Part shown: positions 42,873 through 54,469 of the stretch, in pieces
Position numbering within the stretch: position 1 is the first letter of the stretch
How the letters are laid out: the number at the start of each line of letters is the position of its first letter
Assembly (NCBI GenBank): GCA_034440575.1
Contig: JAOTOL010001458.1
Location: forward strand, 158,501 to 222,500
DNA: 64,000 bases
Reading direction: 5' to 3'
Origin: Imbricaverruca yamaguchii
Lineage: Eukaryota > Arthropoda > Thecostraca > Neoverrucidae
The notes under the pieces: generated by a model
Database searches by the model: none
The model's input: the letters and a program-made list of their open reading frames with translations, nothing else
Told to the model about the DNA's origin: nothing
Translations under genes and position numbers: made by a program

Positions 42873-44151
42873 TTATTTGTAAAAAGCTAGAAGTGCGTTT
42901 CTGTCGGATCCCCAGTTTGTGCCGGATAGTGCTCGAAGGACGTTTATTCCTTTTGATGCGCGTTTTTTAATGCTTAAGATGTGTGGCCGGAAAGTGAGTT
43001 TTGGGTCTAAAGTGATGCCTATAAATTTTGTTGTGGTAACGAATGGGATGGGAGTGTGGTCAATTTTTAGTGGTGCTAAGTCTGTGTATTTGTGGTAGCC
43101 GAAAACCATGTATTTTGATTTGTGTGGTGCAATGTGTAGGCTTAGGGAGGCGAGTTTACTATGTAGTTGTGTTAATGTGGTTTGTAGCATTCCAAGTGCG
43201 TTATTTGATGTTTCACGTGATGTCCAGATGACTATGTCGTCAGCGTATATTGCAATTTTGGTCCGAAGGCTGTCTGTGATAACTGAGTTTATACCTAAAA
43301 TAAAGCGTAGGGGGCTGAGTACTGAACCTTGCATTAGGTCAGTTGTGGGGAATTTTGTGTCTGATACATGGGGTCCAATTTTGACTTGAAATGAGCGATT
43401 TAGAAGATAGAAGTGAAGATAATGTAGTAGTCTCCCCTGTATATCTATGTTGTATAGGTGTTGTAGTAGTGTTGTTATGTTAATGGTGTCATAGGCTTGT
43501 TTGAGGTCCAGAAAGACGGTGACAGTGCAGCGTTTCCCCGCCGCCGCTTCCTGGATGTGTGTGACAAGGTAAGTGAGGTTATCTAGGCATGAGCGTTTAG
43601 GAAGAAAACCTGATGGAATATGGGAGATTAGTTCTTGTGTTTGGATGATATAGTGAAGGCGTTTTTTGACAAGACGGTCGAATAGTTTGTGGAAGCAGCT
43701 AATGAGGGCAATAGGGCGATAGGAAGTGCAGAGAGTTCAGTCCGTGTTTGGCTTGGGTATGGGCAGGAGAGACGTGTAACCAGGATTGTGGGTATGAATG
43801 TGTGGTCCATGCGGTGTTGTAATTGTCGAGTAATGTTTGCAGTGCTGAGGTTGGTAAGTGTTTGAAGAAGGCATAGTGAATGTTGTCTGGTCCTACATTT
43901 GTGTTACCTGTTTGTGTGACTGCTAATTGTAGTTCTGTAAGTGTAAATATGCTGTTGTATAGGTGTGGGCGTGTGTGTCTGATTGCAGGTGGGAGTGTTC
44001 GTGGAAGTGTTGATGATCTGAGATGGTAGTGGTGTGCGAAAATGTTTCCTATTGTTTGTGTGTCTGTGACAGTGTTGTTGTTGTGTCGAAGTGTGATTGC
44101 TTTGCATGGCGGTCTTTGCCTGTGTTGAAAGGTTCTAAGAAGTCTCCACAT
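42873..44151 (-). pseudogene. LINE copy 1 reverse transcriptase
   Basis: The frame 44151-43699 includes the RT fingers (GNTNVGPDNIHYAFFKHLP). Motif A (VFLDLKQAYDTI) is near 43470-43520 in a second phase. The frame 43334-42873 has MQGSVLSPLRFILGINSVI, IYADDIVIW with intact YADD, LHIAPHKSKYMVFGYHK and FIGITLDPKLTFRPHI. At least two frameshifts separate these segments. Confidence 0.85.
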
Positions 44152-44345
44152 TTCGCCGAGAGGTGTGAATCTATTAAATTGGGTGTAAAAGTTATTCCAG
44201 GAAGTGTTTTTGGCTTGTTTAATGGTACGTTTGCAAAATATTTTTGTCGTTTGTATGCTGTGAGTGTTTCTGGGGTGTGCTGTCTCTCATATCTGTGGCG
44301 TGCGTGGTTCCTCGCGCGGATCGTCCGGTGGCACTCTTCACTCCA

Positions 44346-45112
44346 CTAGGGAGCCGCGTGAGGTTTATGTTGGTGTCTTGGCTTTATTCGTGGTATGTGT
44401 CCGTGTGCTGGGGTGAGGAGTACGTCTGCAAACTGTTCTGGTGTGTGTTGTGGAGTGTGTGCTGTTTGTGCGGGTAAGGAATCAGAGAAGGGGACCCAGA
44501 ATGCTTTTTTGAGGTTCCACCGGCCTGGCTGGGAGTTGGGTGGGCCAGTGGTCGGGATTTGGTGGAAGGTAATGGTGATGGGTGCGTGGTCGCTGAAGTG
44601 TGGATCGGAGTCGGATGTCCAGGACAGGGTGAGGGCTATACGTGAGGAAGCAAGTGTGACATCTGGGGTCGTAGGGAGGTGGGATCTGATTGGTACTAGG
44701 TAGGTTGGTGAGCCGGTGTTCAGTATTGTTAGATTATGCTGTGTGGCTATTGCGATGAGTGTATGTGCTCTGTAATCAGGTTGTGGTGTGCGCGTGTCCC
44801 ATAGGGGGTGGTGCGAGTTGAAATCCCCGGTGAGAATGATAGGTGTGCGAATTTGGTCAAGTGCTTTATTCAATTCCAAGAGTGTTTCGGTGTTTCGCGT
44901 GGGTGGATCGTAAATGTTGATGAGTGTGTAAACTATGTTGTGTACATGAATTTCAGTTAGTAGTATGTCTGCCGTGGTGTCGAAATGTATCAGGCGCTGA
45001 GGGATCGTGTTCCTAATGTATGTGCATACACCGCCTGATCTGTGTGGGTTGTGTGTGTCATATCTGTGTAATGTGTAGTGAGGGAACTGAAAGTGATATT
45101 GGTCCTTCGCCG
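44346..45112 (-). pseudogene. LINE copy 1 endonuclease, N-terminally truncated
   Basis: The APE-type endonuclease is recognised from FPHYTLHRYDTHNPHRSGGV, VYTLINIYDPPTRNTE, LTGDFNSHHPLWDTRT (catalytic D, N), GSPTYLVPIRSHLPTTPDV and SDPHFSDHAPITI (SDH motif). The catalytic N-terminal strands are missing; the frame runs upstream only into the (AC)n tail of the neighbouring copy. Confidence 0.85.
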
Positions 45113-45129
45113 AGTGTGTGTGTGTTTTT

Positions 45130-45182
<53 letters not shown>

Positions 45183-46578
45183 TGTGTGTGAGTATGTATG
45201 TATGTTTGGCCAGCCTGCCACCGCGTGGTGATGTCGGCTGTTTCCAGGGGGGCGTTTGTGGTGTCAGTATTTTGTGTTGTTGTTTGTTAGGGGTGCGAGG
45301 GTATGAGGTGTAATGTGATGGGGATGAGAGGAAGCGAAGAAGATTATAGTTGTCTTGTAGAGGCGAGTTGTGAGAGAGTTGAGACGACTTGAAGAATCTC
45401 AACTTCTACTCACGTAGAGGGAGTAGAAGTTGAGACGTCTTGCAGGCAGATGAGGTAGTAGTCGAAGCTGAGCTGGTGCAGGAGAATAGAGTTTGCCAGT
45501 CCGGTCGGTGCCATGGGGTGGGATGTAGTTGGAGAGTTCGGGTCGGGTCATCGCCGGTATTGATTTTACTTTGCTTTTTTTTTTTTGTTTGTTTATGTTT
45601 TACATAGTTTTTTGTTTCTTTTTCTTTTTTATTGATTTTCTGTTTTTCTTTTTTAATATATCTTTTCATTTTTTTCTCATAGTTCGTGGATCAGGCGTGT
45701 GATAGAGAGAAAGTGGAAGAGGTGCTCGTGTAATGTTGGATTGTCATCGTTGCGAAGTGTCGTGATGTTTAGTGGTATGTTTATGTTGCAGTAATTTGTG
45801 ATGGGTTGCCTTTCTGTGTTGTATTTGGTGCAGTGTATGAGTATGTGTTTAATTGTGAGTGTTCGTTGACATGTTGGGCATTGTGGTCCTGGGAGTTGTC
45901 GTAAGAAGTAGGAGTGCGTGAGTGCAGTGTGTTCGAGACGTAATCGTGTTAGTGTGCGTTCTTTTTGTCTAGTGTTTTGGTTGATGGTGTGCCAGAGTTC
46001 GTGTTTTTGGTGTTTCGTGTAGTTGCGTGATTGTTGTGTCCCATGTTTGTTGAATGTCTTTGTTGATTGCCTGGAATATTGTGGGGTAGTAGTCCGATTG
46101 CGAAAGTGGGCAGGGTGTGGTTAGTTGTAGTGTTGTGGCTATGTTGGCTTCGGTGTCTGCGTGTTCGTTGCCGTATATGTTTGTGTGACTTTGGATCCAG
46201 AGTAGTGCTGGTCGTTGTGGTAGAATGAGTTGTTTGTGGATGTGTAGTATTTTGGGTATGAGGGTGTGTTTTTCTTTGGTGTGGAGTGTTATGCTCTGTA
46301 ATGCTGATTTTGCGTCTGTGGCTATGATGTGTTCAATTCTGGTGTTGTAGATGGTGCAGTATGCCGAGAAGATTGCAAATAATTTTGCTGTGTCATGCAG
46401 ACGGGCACGAAGGATGACCCGCGGCGGTGCTGCGTTGGGGTACAGCGCCGCCGCTGTGCCAGTCTGCTGTGTGTGTGTGTGTGTGTGATTTTGACCCGTC
46501 CGTGTAGATGATGTTGTGGTTTGGATGTTGAGCTTTGAAGTGGAGGAATAGTTGGTGTATTTCTGCGTCTGTGTAGGT
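45113..46578 (-). mobile_element. I-like LINE copy 2, 3' part only
   Basis: This is a second copy of the same family upstream of copy 1 and in the same orientation. It includes RNase H (about 46520-46100; IIATDAKSAL, GNEHADTEANIATT), the finger region, the 3' UTR with the conserved CCACCGCGTGGTGATGTCGG (plus strand) and an AC-rich tail (45113-45205). Similarity to copy 1 ends at 46578, so it is strongly 5'-truncated. Head-to-tail placement with copy 1 is notable. Confidence 0.85.
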
Positions 46579-46979
46579 GTGACTGGCCTCTTGCCAGTAT
46601 CACCCGTGACCTCGCGCAGGTCATTTGCGCAAGCGTGCGGGCCTCTGCGGCGGAACAGCACTCTGACACGTCGGCGGTTACTGTATGTAAAAGTGAATAT
46701 GGGTCTCGGTTTTACAGGTACATCACACACTTGGTCCTCAAATACACGATAATCTGCCTATTTCACAAAACTGGACCTATGTTTTCGCTTGCACCTCGTA
46801 GGTACAAACCGCCATAACACATATACTTTCTAATTGATCGTGTCAAACAACATTTGGTTACGGTCGAGCACCATGTGACAACGATGTGCTTCAATCATAT
46901 CGTTCCATCACGTTTAGAAATTGTGGTCCTCCATTGTGACCTACGGTCGTGTGGGCTCACTTTTCACGACTCACAAGTC
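46579..46979. other. Non-coding stretch
   Basis: No feature was recognised between the LINE and the GT-rich array. Confidence 0.4.
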
Positions 46980-48050
46980 TGTGTGCGTATTTGTGTTTGT
47001 GTCTGTGGTTGTAGTTGTGTTTGTGGTTGTGTTTGTGTTTGTGTTTGTGGTTGTGTTTGTGGTTGTGGTTGTGTTTGTGTTTGTGGGTGTCGTTGTGTTT
47101 GTGGTTGTGTTTGTGGTTGTGTTTGTGGTTGTGTTTGTGGTTGTGTTTGTGGTTGTGTTTGTGTTTGTGTTTGTGTTTGTGTTTGTGTTTGTGTTTGTGT
47201 TTGTGGTTGTGATTGTGGTTGTTTGTGTTTGTGTTTGTGTTTGTGTGTGTGGTTGTGGTTGTGTTTGTGGTTGTGTTTGTGGTTGTGTTTGTGGTTGTGT
47301 TTGTGGTTGTGTTTGTTGTGTTTGTGTTTTGTGTTTGTGGTTTGTGTTTGTGTTTGTGGTTGTGTTTGTGGTTGTGTTTGTGGTTGTTTTGTGTTTTGTG
47401 GTTGTGTTTGTGGTTGTTTGTGTGTTTGTGTTTGTGGTTGTGTTTTGGTTGTGTTTGTGTTTTTTTGTTTGTTTGTTTGTGTTTGTGTTTGTGTTTGTGG
47501 TTGTGTTTGTGGTTGTGTTTGTGGTTGTGTTTGTGGTTGTGTTTGTGGTTGTGTTTGTGGTTGTGTTTGTGGTTGTGTTTGTGGTTGTGTTTGTGGTTGT
47601 GTTTGTGGTTGTGTTTGTGGTTGTGTTTGTTTGTGGTTGTGTTTGTGGTTGGTTTGTTTGTGGTTGTGTTTGTGGTTGTGTTTGTGGTTGTGTTGTGGTT
47701 GTGTTTGTGGTTGTGTTTGTGGTTGTGTTTGTGGGTGTTTGTGTTTGTGTTTGTGTTTGTGTTTGTGTTTGTGGTTGTGTTTGTGGTTGTGTTTGTGGTT
47801 ATGTCTGTGGTTGTGTTTGTGGTTGTGTTTGTGGTTGTGTTTGTGGTTGTGTTTGTGGTTGTGTTTGTGGTTGTGTTTGTGGTTGTGTTTGTGGTTGTGT
47901 TTGTGGTTGTGTTTGTGGTTGTGTTTGTGGTTGTGTTTGTGGTTGTGTTTGTGGTTGTGTTTGTGGTTGTGTTTATGGTTGTGTTTGTGGTTGTGTTTGT
48001 GTTTGTGGTTGCGTTTGTGTTAGTGGTTTGGTTTGTGGTTGTGTTTGTGT
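46980..48050. repeat. 12-bp GT-rich satellite (GTGTTTGTGGTT)n
   Basis: About 90 units of GTGTTTGTGGTT, with GTGTTT hexamer stretches and slipped variants. Very long frames (Val-Phe and Cys-Leu-Trp on plus, Asn-Thr on minus) are open only because the repeat lacks stops. Confidence 0.96.
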
Positions 48051-48714
48051 ACAGTTCCCTCTCCAAATGTACGTTTACGTTTTTGGATGACATTGACTTC
48101 TTGAAGTATTGCTAAAATAATTATTATTGTTCGCGTGCGATCGAAAGGAACTCGAAAATCTGATTTTGTGTCAAGAAACACTGAGTGTCACCATGGACTT
48201 TGCATCCGATTAGGGAAGAAGAACGTCACGCGAGGATATGTAGGTCAATTTCACGATGGAACGCCATTGGCGTAATGTTCAAGTTCACGAGATTTAGGGG
48301 ACACGTCCTCAGTCATGCCAACACTGATGCTTGAGGCGAACTGTCGGAGAGAGATTCTGTGCATTTGTGGCCCCTGGATACGCCAGTGCCAGGAGAACAC
48401 AGAGCGGTTTCATTTCAGAAATGCTGACGTTCTATTATACAAATTTAAATAATTTTACTCCGTGTGATACCTGGAGAAGATTATCAATTTACAAGCACAC
48501 AAACAAATGCAAAGATGTATCGGAGTGCTCCACAAGCGGGCAGATTTACCATGGGGTGTCAATAGGTTGGCATAAATTCACATCGTGGTGGTAATACAGC
48601 CCTCAACTATTGCTTGTAGCCATATACAACATTTCATTCAAGCATTCCATGATGCAACTGAAATCAGCGTTGCTAATGAACCACATGACCACATTCCAGG
48701 TATTTGTCGACGGA
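48051..48714. other. Non-coding stretch upstream of the lectin gene
   Basis: No second gene is recognised; an open frame at 48331-48594 has no domain. Confidence 0.45.
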
Positions 48715-48720
48715 TATAAA
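48715..48720 (+). promoter_or_regulatory. TATA box of the lectin-like gene
   Basis: TATAAA lies 139 bases before the chosen ATG at 48859, with a possible start region near TTCGTCACC about 30 bases downstream. It is a plausible core promoter for the gene that follows. Confidence 0.5.
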
Positions 48721-48858
48721 GTTATCTGGTTGGCCCAATTCGTCACCTCCTACTCCCTCCCTATCTCCCCTGCAGCAACAGCTGGCTGCAACTCTAGCTA
48801 AACCTGATACCACCCTGAGATGCCTGCGCCTTCCTTTTCAGATCGATATACTGGCGAA

Positions 48859-49671
48859 ATGGTGAAGCTATCTGGACTGGTTCTACTTCTGGTGGCAGCT
48901 ACCGGAACCGCAGTTGTGCAAAAGACCTACAAGGTGGCAGCACTGAACAAGAAGTTCACGGGAGCCGTGCTGAGAATAGCAGCAGATGGCCGCCAAATCC
49001 AATGCGCGGGGCGTTGTTCAACGAACGACCGCTGCATGGCGATGCAGACAACGGCACGATCGTGCACCCTCATCGGCAGCATACCGGACAGCAGTCAGCT
49101 GACTGAGGCCGTCGACACCTTGATCCATGTCGAGTCGACAACAGGGCGGACAACTACTCTTGCCACCACTACATCTCCACCTGCCACCACCGCCACCACT
49201 GCTACCACTTCTGTCACTACCACCACCACCACAACCACCACGACCACTGCTCCTCCCACCACCGCAGTAGACAACGGATGCCCTTTTGATGATTCTGAAC
49301 GTGTCGACAACGTTTGCTACTACACAACACAGCAGCCATCAATGTCCTGGAGCGACCAGGTCATCTTCTGTAAGGAGACGTACGGCAGTGGGGCCACCAT
49401 TGCGTCGTTCGTCAACGCAGTTCAGTTTCTGTATCTGCACGGCATTGTCAAAGGTACTAGCAACGGGTTCTGGGTGGGCGCTTACAGGATGGAAAACGGC
49501 ACCTTCAGGATGTCCCAGACGTCTGACAACAGCTACTGGCCGTCAAGGTGGTGCGCTACACCGGCCACTGCCAAATTGTACGCATTCCTGCACCATGCCG
49601 GCTGTATGATTGGCTGCGAAAGTAGCTTTACGCCTTCTCTGTCCCGCGTCATCTGCCAGGAGAAATTGTAA
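48859..49671 (+). CDS. Secreted PAN-like and C-type lectin-like domain protein
   Basis: 270 residues, single exon. ATG at 48859 is preferred over 48820 because MVKLSGLVLLLVAATGTAVV is then a clean signal peptide. An N-terminal module (about residues 25-90) has CAGRC, RCMAM and SCTLIG cysteines in the order of a short PAN/apple fold. Next comes a mucin-like Thr-rich linker (about 95-140). The C-terminal C-type lectin-like domain (about 150-270) has an N-terminal Cys pair (GCPFDD, VCYY), MSWSDQVIFCKE, NGFWVGAYRMENG for the usual WIG motif, SRWCA, HHAGCMIGC and a final ICQEKL. No EPN/QPD or WND calcium-binding motif is seen, so calcium-dependent sugar binding is doubtful. It is probably extracellular, for recognition or adhesion; the ligand is unknown. 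Confidence 0.85.
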   Translation: MVKLSGLVLLLVAATGTAVVQKTYKVAALNKKFTGAVLRIAADGRQIQCAGRCSTNDRCMAMQTTARSCTLIGSIPDSSQLTEAVDTLIHVESTTGRTTTLATTTSPPATTATTATTSVTTTTTTTTTTTAPPTTAVDNGCPFDDSERVDNVCYYTTQQPSMSWSDQVIFCKETYGSGATIASFVNAVQFLYLHGIVKGTSNGFWVGAYRMENGTFRMSQTSDNSYWPSRWCATPATAKLYAFLHHAGCMIGCESSFTPSLSRVICQEKL

Positions 49672-49859
49672 ATATGAGAACTGCATGCTGAACTGCAAAA
49701 CGCAAGTGTTGTACTCTGCCGACGCAGCTCAGCCGAAACACTAACCAAGTGGCCACCAGCTCCTCGGGATGTCGAACGCCATCATGTGCAAGCTAAGCAC
49801 ACAGCAGTTCCTGCTGCATTGCCGCCATGTAACGAGAGGCGACTGTGCACCAAGGAGCG

Positions 49860-50865
49860 TTAGCGCGCGCCCTGGAAAGGGGGGGCGACGAAATCCGCCC
49901 ACCCCTCCGGTTTTTGGAACATACCTAACTCCAGATGTTACCGGTCGATATACGGAATTTCTTCTGTACCTGCTTAGAAATGACCGGCGCGTTGTTTATA
50001 GTAGAAAAATGGAACTCAGCCAAAACGTTTTCGAGTTAGGCGCCGCTAAATTTAAAAAATACGCAGCGCCGGACCACAAAAATCGGAGCTGATTCATTTC
50101 CCGGATAATGTGAAAGTGGTGTTCTAGTGTTATGCTAAATGCTAGTGTTCTTAGCAACACTAGCGACTTGTTTGATGTATGTTGTCATACTATATAGCTT
50201 CAAAGTCATGTTAAGTCACCAAGGTCAAGTCAGGTCAAGTTCATGACAGGTTAATGGAACCAAGCTTGGTCAACTGGAATGTTGTCATAAATGCAAATGA
50301 CTGTCATGTGATTGATGTTACTTTGTATGCTACCCCCTAAACATCCAGGAAACTACTAATTGTCATTGTGTACCTAAGCATTTCCACACTTTATTCATGT
50401 ACTTCACTCCTTTCTTTACGAAGCCGATTGTGCTGAGCCGCACAACGGAGCAGTCGGTCGGGCGGACCATTTCGGATAACTGGAGCAGGTAATGATCTGA
50501 AAATGGTCTGCTATATAGGTGGCATGGGGTCAAATATCGGGTCGAGCATCTGTATTGCATTATTATTAATGTCCAAAACATCACTGATGCCCTCTTTGGA
50601 GAATTTAAACTCAATCATAGCGATCCATAACAATGAGAAGGCAATCCGCGCAAAACCAGTAAAATTTGATATTTTGATCTCATTTAACCTTGAAGATATT
50701 GACCTAAGGTCATGACATTCGCATACAATAGAGTTCGCTGCCGTATCCCTCCACCCTGCGAATTTCGTTGCTACAGCTTTAATAGGAGCCGAGATCTTAG
50801 GGGGGCGGAAACCGCCCCTCCTCCAGTGAGCGGAATTTTCAGGGGCCATCCAGGGCGCGTGTTAA
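49860..50865 (+). mobile_element. Family Q MITE copy 4, most complete
   Basis: About 1 kb lies between TTAGCGCGCGCCCTGGA (left) and TCCAGGGCGCGTGTTAA (right), which are inverted repeats. Subterminal GGGGGGGCGACGAAATCCGC and GGGGGGCGGAAACCGCCCCT also mirror each other. There is no transposase. Other copies: 25238-26195, 30074-30915 and 39900-41025. TTAA or TTA targets would fit piggyBac, Kolobok or Harbinger relatives; the class is unresolved. Confidence 0.8.
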
Positions 50866-51726
50866 GGATAACCCATGAATGCATTTTTCGTTTCCTTCCG
50901 CTGGGCCGGAGGGGGGGGGGCGCTCTCCAGTGTAGTCTTCTAGAATGGCGGCCAAATGAGAAGACGGAAGGACACGATATTGCTAATATGTTTTACGTGT
51001 CTCTTTTGCATTTCTCATGTATTTAGGTATCGAAACCATCAAATATCATTAAATTAGAACGGATCAAATCTAGTAATGTTCAAAAACCATCAAGTTTAGT
51101 CAGCCTGAGTATTTCCAGCATGTCAACACAACACTAACAAAATGTTGATTTTGCATCGAGATGAACAACTCAGCAGCCTCGAAATTGCAATGGCCGTCAA
51201 GGCTATTAATCTGATGTCCGGTCACCTTCATCGTCTTTGTACGGCATTGAGTGCGGATAAAATTGTAGCCTGATCTCACGCAGAAATAGATAAGAACGAA
51301 AATAGCATCCTGGTTTAAAATAGGTGCCAAAGGTCAATGTCACCAGATGACTTCCAGAAGCATGCCTGTTCCACACCTGACATCTTATACAGAATCCTGT
51401 TGTCCCCATGTGTCATTTTATGTCAGTTTCCATGCCACCTAAACCGTGAGACATGACATTGGTTCGCCCCATGCCGAACCAATGACCTGAGATGACCTGG
51501 CCTCGTGTGGTCTTACCTGATCTGATCAAACTTAACCTCCATGTGGAATTAACCTCCAAGCCGCGTACACTTGGGCCAAGGCGGAAGTGATCGTTTAACA
51601 ATCGCGTACCATCGTGACCTGTCTTTAGGGTTTTATGATTTGAAACATACGGAGACATTTTGCTGGAATGGTCATGCTGTGAGGACCTCAGGCATGTATG
51701 CATGTAAATAAGCTGGTATGATACCC

Positions 51727-51791
<65 letters not shown>

Positions 51792-52329
51792 GATACATAT
51801 AATATAGGCATAGCCTGAAAGCAGATCAGATCATTATCTATGCATTGCTGGTTGAACACAATCCCGAAGCGGGCATGATACTATTTCTTCTGCAGACTCT
51901 CAATCTGTCTTACGATAGGCTTTCCATCGGCCGTATGTTCATGCACGATACGCATAAGCAGAACTGAGATATGCAAGTCGAGCAGTCGTTATATTTTCGA
52001 CGTTGCTTCTTCGTACGGACATTTTTAAGACCAGTTCAAATTGGTCGCGATTTCAAGTTTGACAAACACTAAAATGCATCCACGTGCGATGCCTGGGACA
52101 CTTACTCCCATGTTTGCTACGCACCCTGAGAAAGCGTGAACTCAAAGACTAATGTCATCAGCTCATCGCTGTCACTCACCCTACCGCCGGATGGTGAGCT
52201 GTGGGCCTCACATATCAGCAAGGTGCCTCGTGCTGTTATGTGATGTTGTATGTTGTACGCTGATATATGATGTTCTGGCGGTTGATGGCTGGGTCAATCT
52301 TCTTGATAAAAATCGCTTCAAAGACTTGA
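50866..52329. other. Non-coding stretch with a (TA)n tract
   Basis: A (TA)n run of about 54 bases lies at 51733-51786. No gene was recognised. Confidence 0.5.
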
Positions 52330-53066
52330 AGGCGCCCCGCGCCGTACAAGGGTATGGGGTTCTTTTTGCATCTCCCATAAGGCTTTCTGCGTATGGTGAA
52401 AACATGGAGCGAGGCAGCGCGCCAAAATTTGACATCCCTTTTGCACATCGATTTGACATGCGCAAATATGTTCAGGTCAGGTATACCACGGTCACCGAAT
52501 AAAGGTCGAGCGCGGTCACTCGCAGAAAAGTTAAACCAGTTGTCACACATTAACTGATTTTTTATCGGATACTGTGACTCTTTTGCTTTGTATATTTTCG
52601 TATTAGTGTTGATATCTATTAGTGTCCATTCGTATTACGTTAATCTTTCGAAAACAATGTTTTTCGGTGGGGTCTAAACATTCACGAAATAAATGATACT
52701 TCTTGCAACTTTCAACTAATAAAATGAGTAAGCTGGATGGATGAACATTTTGGTACCATGGTCCATTTAGCTTCCTTTTCTGATTCCACATAAGTTTTTT
52801 TAGATCTTCAAAATAAATTCCCCAGAACTCCACCCCTCCCCCCAAAAAAGAACCAATCTTGACCACATGAAATCCCTTGTAGCGTTACATTTTCATGGAA
52901 TAACAATTTGGGTTGAAGCTTATTCCTACTCGTTTAGCGCTACCCGATGACGCCTCTTTCGCTTTCGTGCGACGCTTAATTTGGTTATTAGATGTGGATA
53001 TACAATAAATAGCCCCTTCCCCGGGGCGAGATGTCTAAATCTGACCGGAATGACGGAGATGGTTAA
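52330..53066 (+). mobile_element. Family P MITE copy E, diverged
   Basis: Diverged copy in the orientation of copy A: GGCAGCGCGCCAAAATTTGA, GATTTGACATGC, TTCAGGTCAGG, ACGCCTCTTTCGCTTTCGTG and GACGCTTAATTTGG are recognisable. It ends at TTAA 53063-53066. The left end is uncertain and the G/C-run hairpins are largely lost. Confidence 0.6.
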
Positions 53067-53970
53067 TGGCATTCAAGACGCTCATTTCGGCTCTTGTGTG
53101 GACTACATGATGCTTGGTGACGTGTCTTTAACGAGAACACTGACGAATCGCTTTAACTTACGTGCTGTGGCGGCGATCACGTTACCTCCACCAGTTTCTC
53201 AATCACTACCGAAGAATTCCGCGAGAAAGTTAGCCGTGGTGGTGCAATTTCATGATTGCGGTGTTACCAAGCATATAACTCCAGCTGGGTCGGGGTGATC
53301 CGGCGGACGTTCAGTACTTTGCGACGTCTGAAATGCGATGGATTTCCGTCTGCAAGCAGTACTCCAGCCAACACTGCGATGTTCGGATAGAGGCTGTCAC
53401 CCATACCGGGCTCACTGGCTTCGCAACAAACGCGACCAAACTTAGGTCAACCACAAGTGAGAGACCTCCAATGGTGCATCGCGACAATAGTTGCATGCAC
53501 TCAGAAAAACAGCCGTTCACGTCGGTTTTAAGATTACCTCCTTGGCGGATTACGGACAGGCACTGACTTTTCCAGTTGTGGAGTACAACTGCCGATATGT
53601 TGAACTATGCGCGTCGCCGCCGCTCGGGTCGCTGAGGTTCGGGGCACGGGCGACTTTTTTGGTGGATGCGACCCCGCCTGGTAAATTTGGAAACCTGAGG
53701 ACCTCCATCCTCATATTCTGAACTTCATGCGTTGGAAAGCGATACGATGCACGCTGGTAGCTCACATCCATTAGCGTTATTGCGTCCGGGATGATGCAAG
53801 CTAGTAACCTATCTCAATGCATGGCACTCAAAGGGCGCGTATTTCAAGTTGTCCGCATGCAAGCATGCTGACAAATGATGAATGATTTAAATGCTGAATA
53901 TATATATACAAGTGTTTTCACGATCTGTTAAATAATTTCACCGTTTGTTAAAGTTTATACGGCAAGTCAC
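53067..53970. other. Non-coding stretch
   Basis: No gene was recognised; open frames at 53333-53771 have no domain. Confidence 0.4.
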
Positions 53971-54455
53971 ACACGGACTGCCACCGTCTTACCGACCGAG
54001 CACGCGGACGGTCATCGTCTTAGCGACCTAGCACGCGGACGGTCACCGTCTTACCGACATAGCACGCAGACGGTCACCGTCTTACCGACCTAGCACGTGG
54101 ACGGTCACCGTCTTATCGACCGAGCACGCAGACGGTCACCGTCTTACCGACCTAGCACGTGGACGGTCACCGTCTTAGCGACACAGCACGCGGACGGTCA
54201 CCGTCTTAGCGACCTAGCACGCGGACGGTCACCTTCTTACCGACCTAGCACGCGGACGTCCACCGTCTTACCGATATAGCACGCGGACGGTCACCGTCTT
54301 AGCGACCTAGCACGCGGACGGTCACCTTCTTACCGACATAGCACGCGGACGGTCACCGTCTTACCGACATAGCACGCGGACGGTCACTGTCTTACCGACC
54401 TAGCACGTGGACGGTCACCGTCTTACCGATATAGCACGCGGACGGTCACCTTCTA
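53971..54455. repeat. 31-bp satellite array
   Basis: About 16 copies of CGGACGGTCACCGTCTTACC plus GACCTAGCACG. Each unit holds the palindrome GACGGTCACCGTC. Variants include TTAGCGACC and GATATAG. Confidence 0.95.
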
Positions 54456-54469
54456 GGTACGGGCTGTCC

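Larger units (their letters stand above)
41026..45112 (-). mobile_element. I-like LINE copy 1, 5'-truncated in the endonuclease, with (AC)n tail
   Basis: Minus-strand order: AP endonuclease (about 45110-44350), RT (about 44150-42870), RNase H (about 42370-41920), C-terminal CCHC-type finger (about 41790-41690), 3' UTR and a (GT/AC)n tail (about 41026-41065). This EN-RT-RNase H-CCHC order is typical of I-clade relatives. Its 5' end joins the AC-rich tail of a second copy. Many frameshifts and stops show it is inactive. Confidence 0.85.

Noticed and set aside
46854..48115. Long Val/Phe, Cys/Leu/Trp and Asn/Thr frames
   Set aside because: Products of the 12-bp GT-rich array.
53971..54455. CRISPR-like regular repeats
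   Set aside because: The 31-bp units are contiguous with no unique spacers, no cas genes are present, and the setting is eukaryotic.
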